Assembly: GCF_900090265.1 (NCBI RefSeq)
Contig: NZ_LT607752.1
Location: 868,001-932,000, forward strand
DNA: 64,000 nt
Reading direction: 5' to 3'
From: Micromonospora rifamycinica
GTDB taxonomy: Bacteria; Actinomycetota; Actinomycetes; Mycobacteriales; Micromonosporaceae
Under the pieces are notes generated by a model. That model saw only the letters and a program-made list of their open reading frames with translations. It searched no databases and was not told where the DNA came from. Made by a program: the position numbers and the translations under genes. This document shows positions 63,204 to 64,000 of the stretch, piece after piece. Positions within the stretch are counted from its first letter, which is position 1. The number at the start of each line of letters is the position of its first letter.

Positions 63204-64000
63204 CTAGCCGTCGGGACGCAGCAGGCAGCGCGGATCCTGCACCGTCGTCGGCCGTTGCCGGCGGGCCAACGCCTTGAGCAACGACTCCCGCAGCGGCAGG
63301 CCGAACAGCTCCGCCGAGTCGCCCGGCAGGTCGACCAGACTGGGGCAGGACACCCGCGACCTGATGACGTCGTTGGCGACGATCTCCACCCCGCCCCGGT
63401 CGGACAGCACGGTGGTCGACTCGTCGTCCGTCGAGACGACGTACCCGCGTAACTGGCGGGTCGGCGGGTCGGTGTCCGGATCGTTCGGGGCCGGTGACCC
63501 CGACGAGGCGGGGGTGGGCGGCGCGGCCGTCGGCACGGCCACCTGGATCGCGGTGGACGGCAGGATCGGCGTGCTCACCACCGCGTACAGCACGCCCAGC
63601 GTGAGAAGGACGGCCAGCAGGGCCGCGGCCCGGACGAAGGCGGCCACCTGCCCCGGACGCAACGGTCCGGTGGCGCGGGTGAGCAGCAGTACGGCCGGCC
63701 AACCGGCGATCAGGGCGAGAACCTCCTCCCCCTCGGCGAGAGCCGCCCCGACGGCCGCCCCGACGACTGTGGCGTAGAGCGGCAGGCCCACCGCCACCCA
63801 GCCGCGACCCGGCCGGCGGCCACCGACCCGGCCGGCGGCCCCGCGCCGACCGACGACCCGCAGCGCCAATGCCCAGGCCGGGACGAACACCAGCGGGGTG
63901 CTGGCCGCGGCGGCCAGGATGCTGCCCCACACCGCCCATCCCGGTGCCCGGTCCGTCCAGCGGGCCACCGCGTACCGGTCCCGCAGCCGCCGCCGGTCGG
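63204..64000 (-). CDS. membrane protein of unknown function, 5' end outside window
   Basis: At least 254 residues; the frame stays open to the window edge with coding-like sequence (RRRLRDRYAVARWTD), so the true start is probably beyond 64000. About four hydrophobic segments (ILAAAASTPLVFVPAWALA, VAVGLPLYATVVGAAVGA, LLAVLLTLGVLYAVVS) are followed by a Pro/Thr linker and a soluble C-terminal domain. No family recognised. Confidence 0.7.
   Translation of the reverse strand, partial: DRRRLRDRYAVARWTDRAPGWAVWGSILAAAASTPLVFVPAWALALRVVGRRGAAGRVGGRRPGRGWVAVGLPLYATVVGAAVGAALAEGEEVLALIAGWPAVLLLTRATGPLRPGQVAAFVRAAALLAVLLTLGVLYAVVSTPILPSTAIQVAVPTAAPPTPASSGSPAPNDPDTDPPTRQLRGYVVSTDDESTTVLSDRGGVEIVANDVIRSRVSCPSLVDLPGDSAELFGLPLRESLLKALARRQRPTTVQDPRCLLRPDG

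Overview
The window is 64 kb of very GC-rich DNA with strong third-position G/C bias, many GTG starts, 4-bp stop/start overlaps and several likely leaderless genes. RbpA (6425-6766) and a Ppm1-Lnt pair (7468-9871) mark it as actinobacterial. Gene style and content suggest Micromonosporaceae (Micromonospora-like); that family assignment is inference.

Layout. 1-2.1 kb: 3' part of a GH3 glycosidase and an overlapping LacI regulator. 2.2-9.9 kb: Nudix, an alanine-rich coiled-coil protein, a cytoplasmic molybdopterin oxidoreductase, RbpA, FxsA, and the lipoprotein/glycolipid enzymes Ppm1 and Lnt. 10.4-18.7 kb: a lysine catabolism locus. kamA faces a tightly overlapping operon of kdd, a YtcJ-like amidohydrolase, kamD, kamE, kal and a GlmL/MutL-type ATPase. 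Together these cover lysine to beta-lysine to 3,5-diaminohexanoate to 3-keto-5-aminohexanoate, plus the late deamination to crotonyl-CoA; the cleavage enzyme Kce is not in the window. 18.8-36.6 kb: mostly single genes, including YnfA, an XRE-like HTH/NB-ARC/TPR STAND protein with a 53-aa membrane peptide gene just upstream, an acyl-CoA dehydrogenase, a secreted GH5 cellulase, an MHYT sensor, a Ski2-like helicase and a MerR/short-chain dehydrogenase pair with a textbook MerR operator. The 5' leader of a DksA/TraR-type gene (36.6-37.0 kb) carries a hairpin and a U-tract terminator. 37.0-40.1 kb: a two-gene signalling unit, a receiver/thioredoxin-fold/TrxR-like fusion and a cNMP-domain histidine kinase.

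40.2-61.1 kb is the most unusual part: a RiPP cluster of the nitrile-hydratase-leader (NHLP) type. It has two precursor peptides with the same leader type but very different cores. One core has 7 Cys in 14 residues (LDSSCACCCPCCCT); the other is hydrophobic and free of Cys and Thr (VSSEVDVNIVVIAIVI). Two YcaO enzymes are present: one fused to a leader-binding/E1-like domain beside a SagB-type azoline dehydrogenase (heterocycle chemistry), and one stand-alone, overlapping a long TfuA-like protein (thioamide chemistry) with a B12-binding radical SAM enzyme next to it. Export is by two NHLM-type ABC proteins, one with a C39 leader peptidase, plus an HlyD-like adaptor. A divergent MerR-family gene and a large LuxR/AAA regulator flank the parts. 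My reading is one locus making two differently modified peptides with shared export.

61.5-64 kb: a DUF305 lipoprotein, a secreted AA10 lytic polysaccharide monooxygenase with a CBM5/12 domain, and a membrane protein cut by the window edge.

No rRNA, tRNA, insertion sequence, phage or CRISPR array was recognised. All functional statements rest on recognised motifs and context; no database search was possible.
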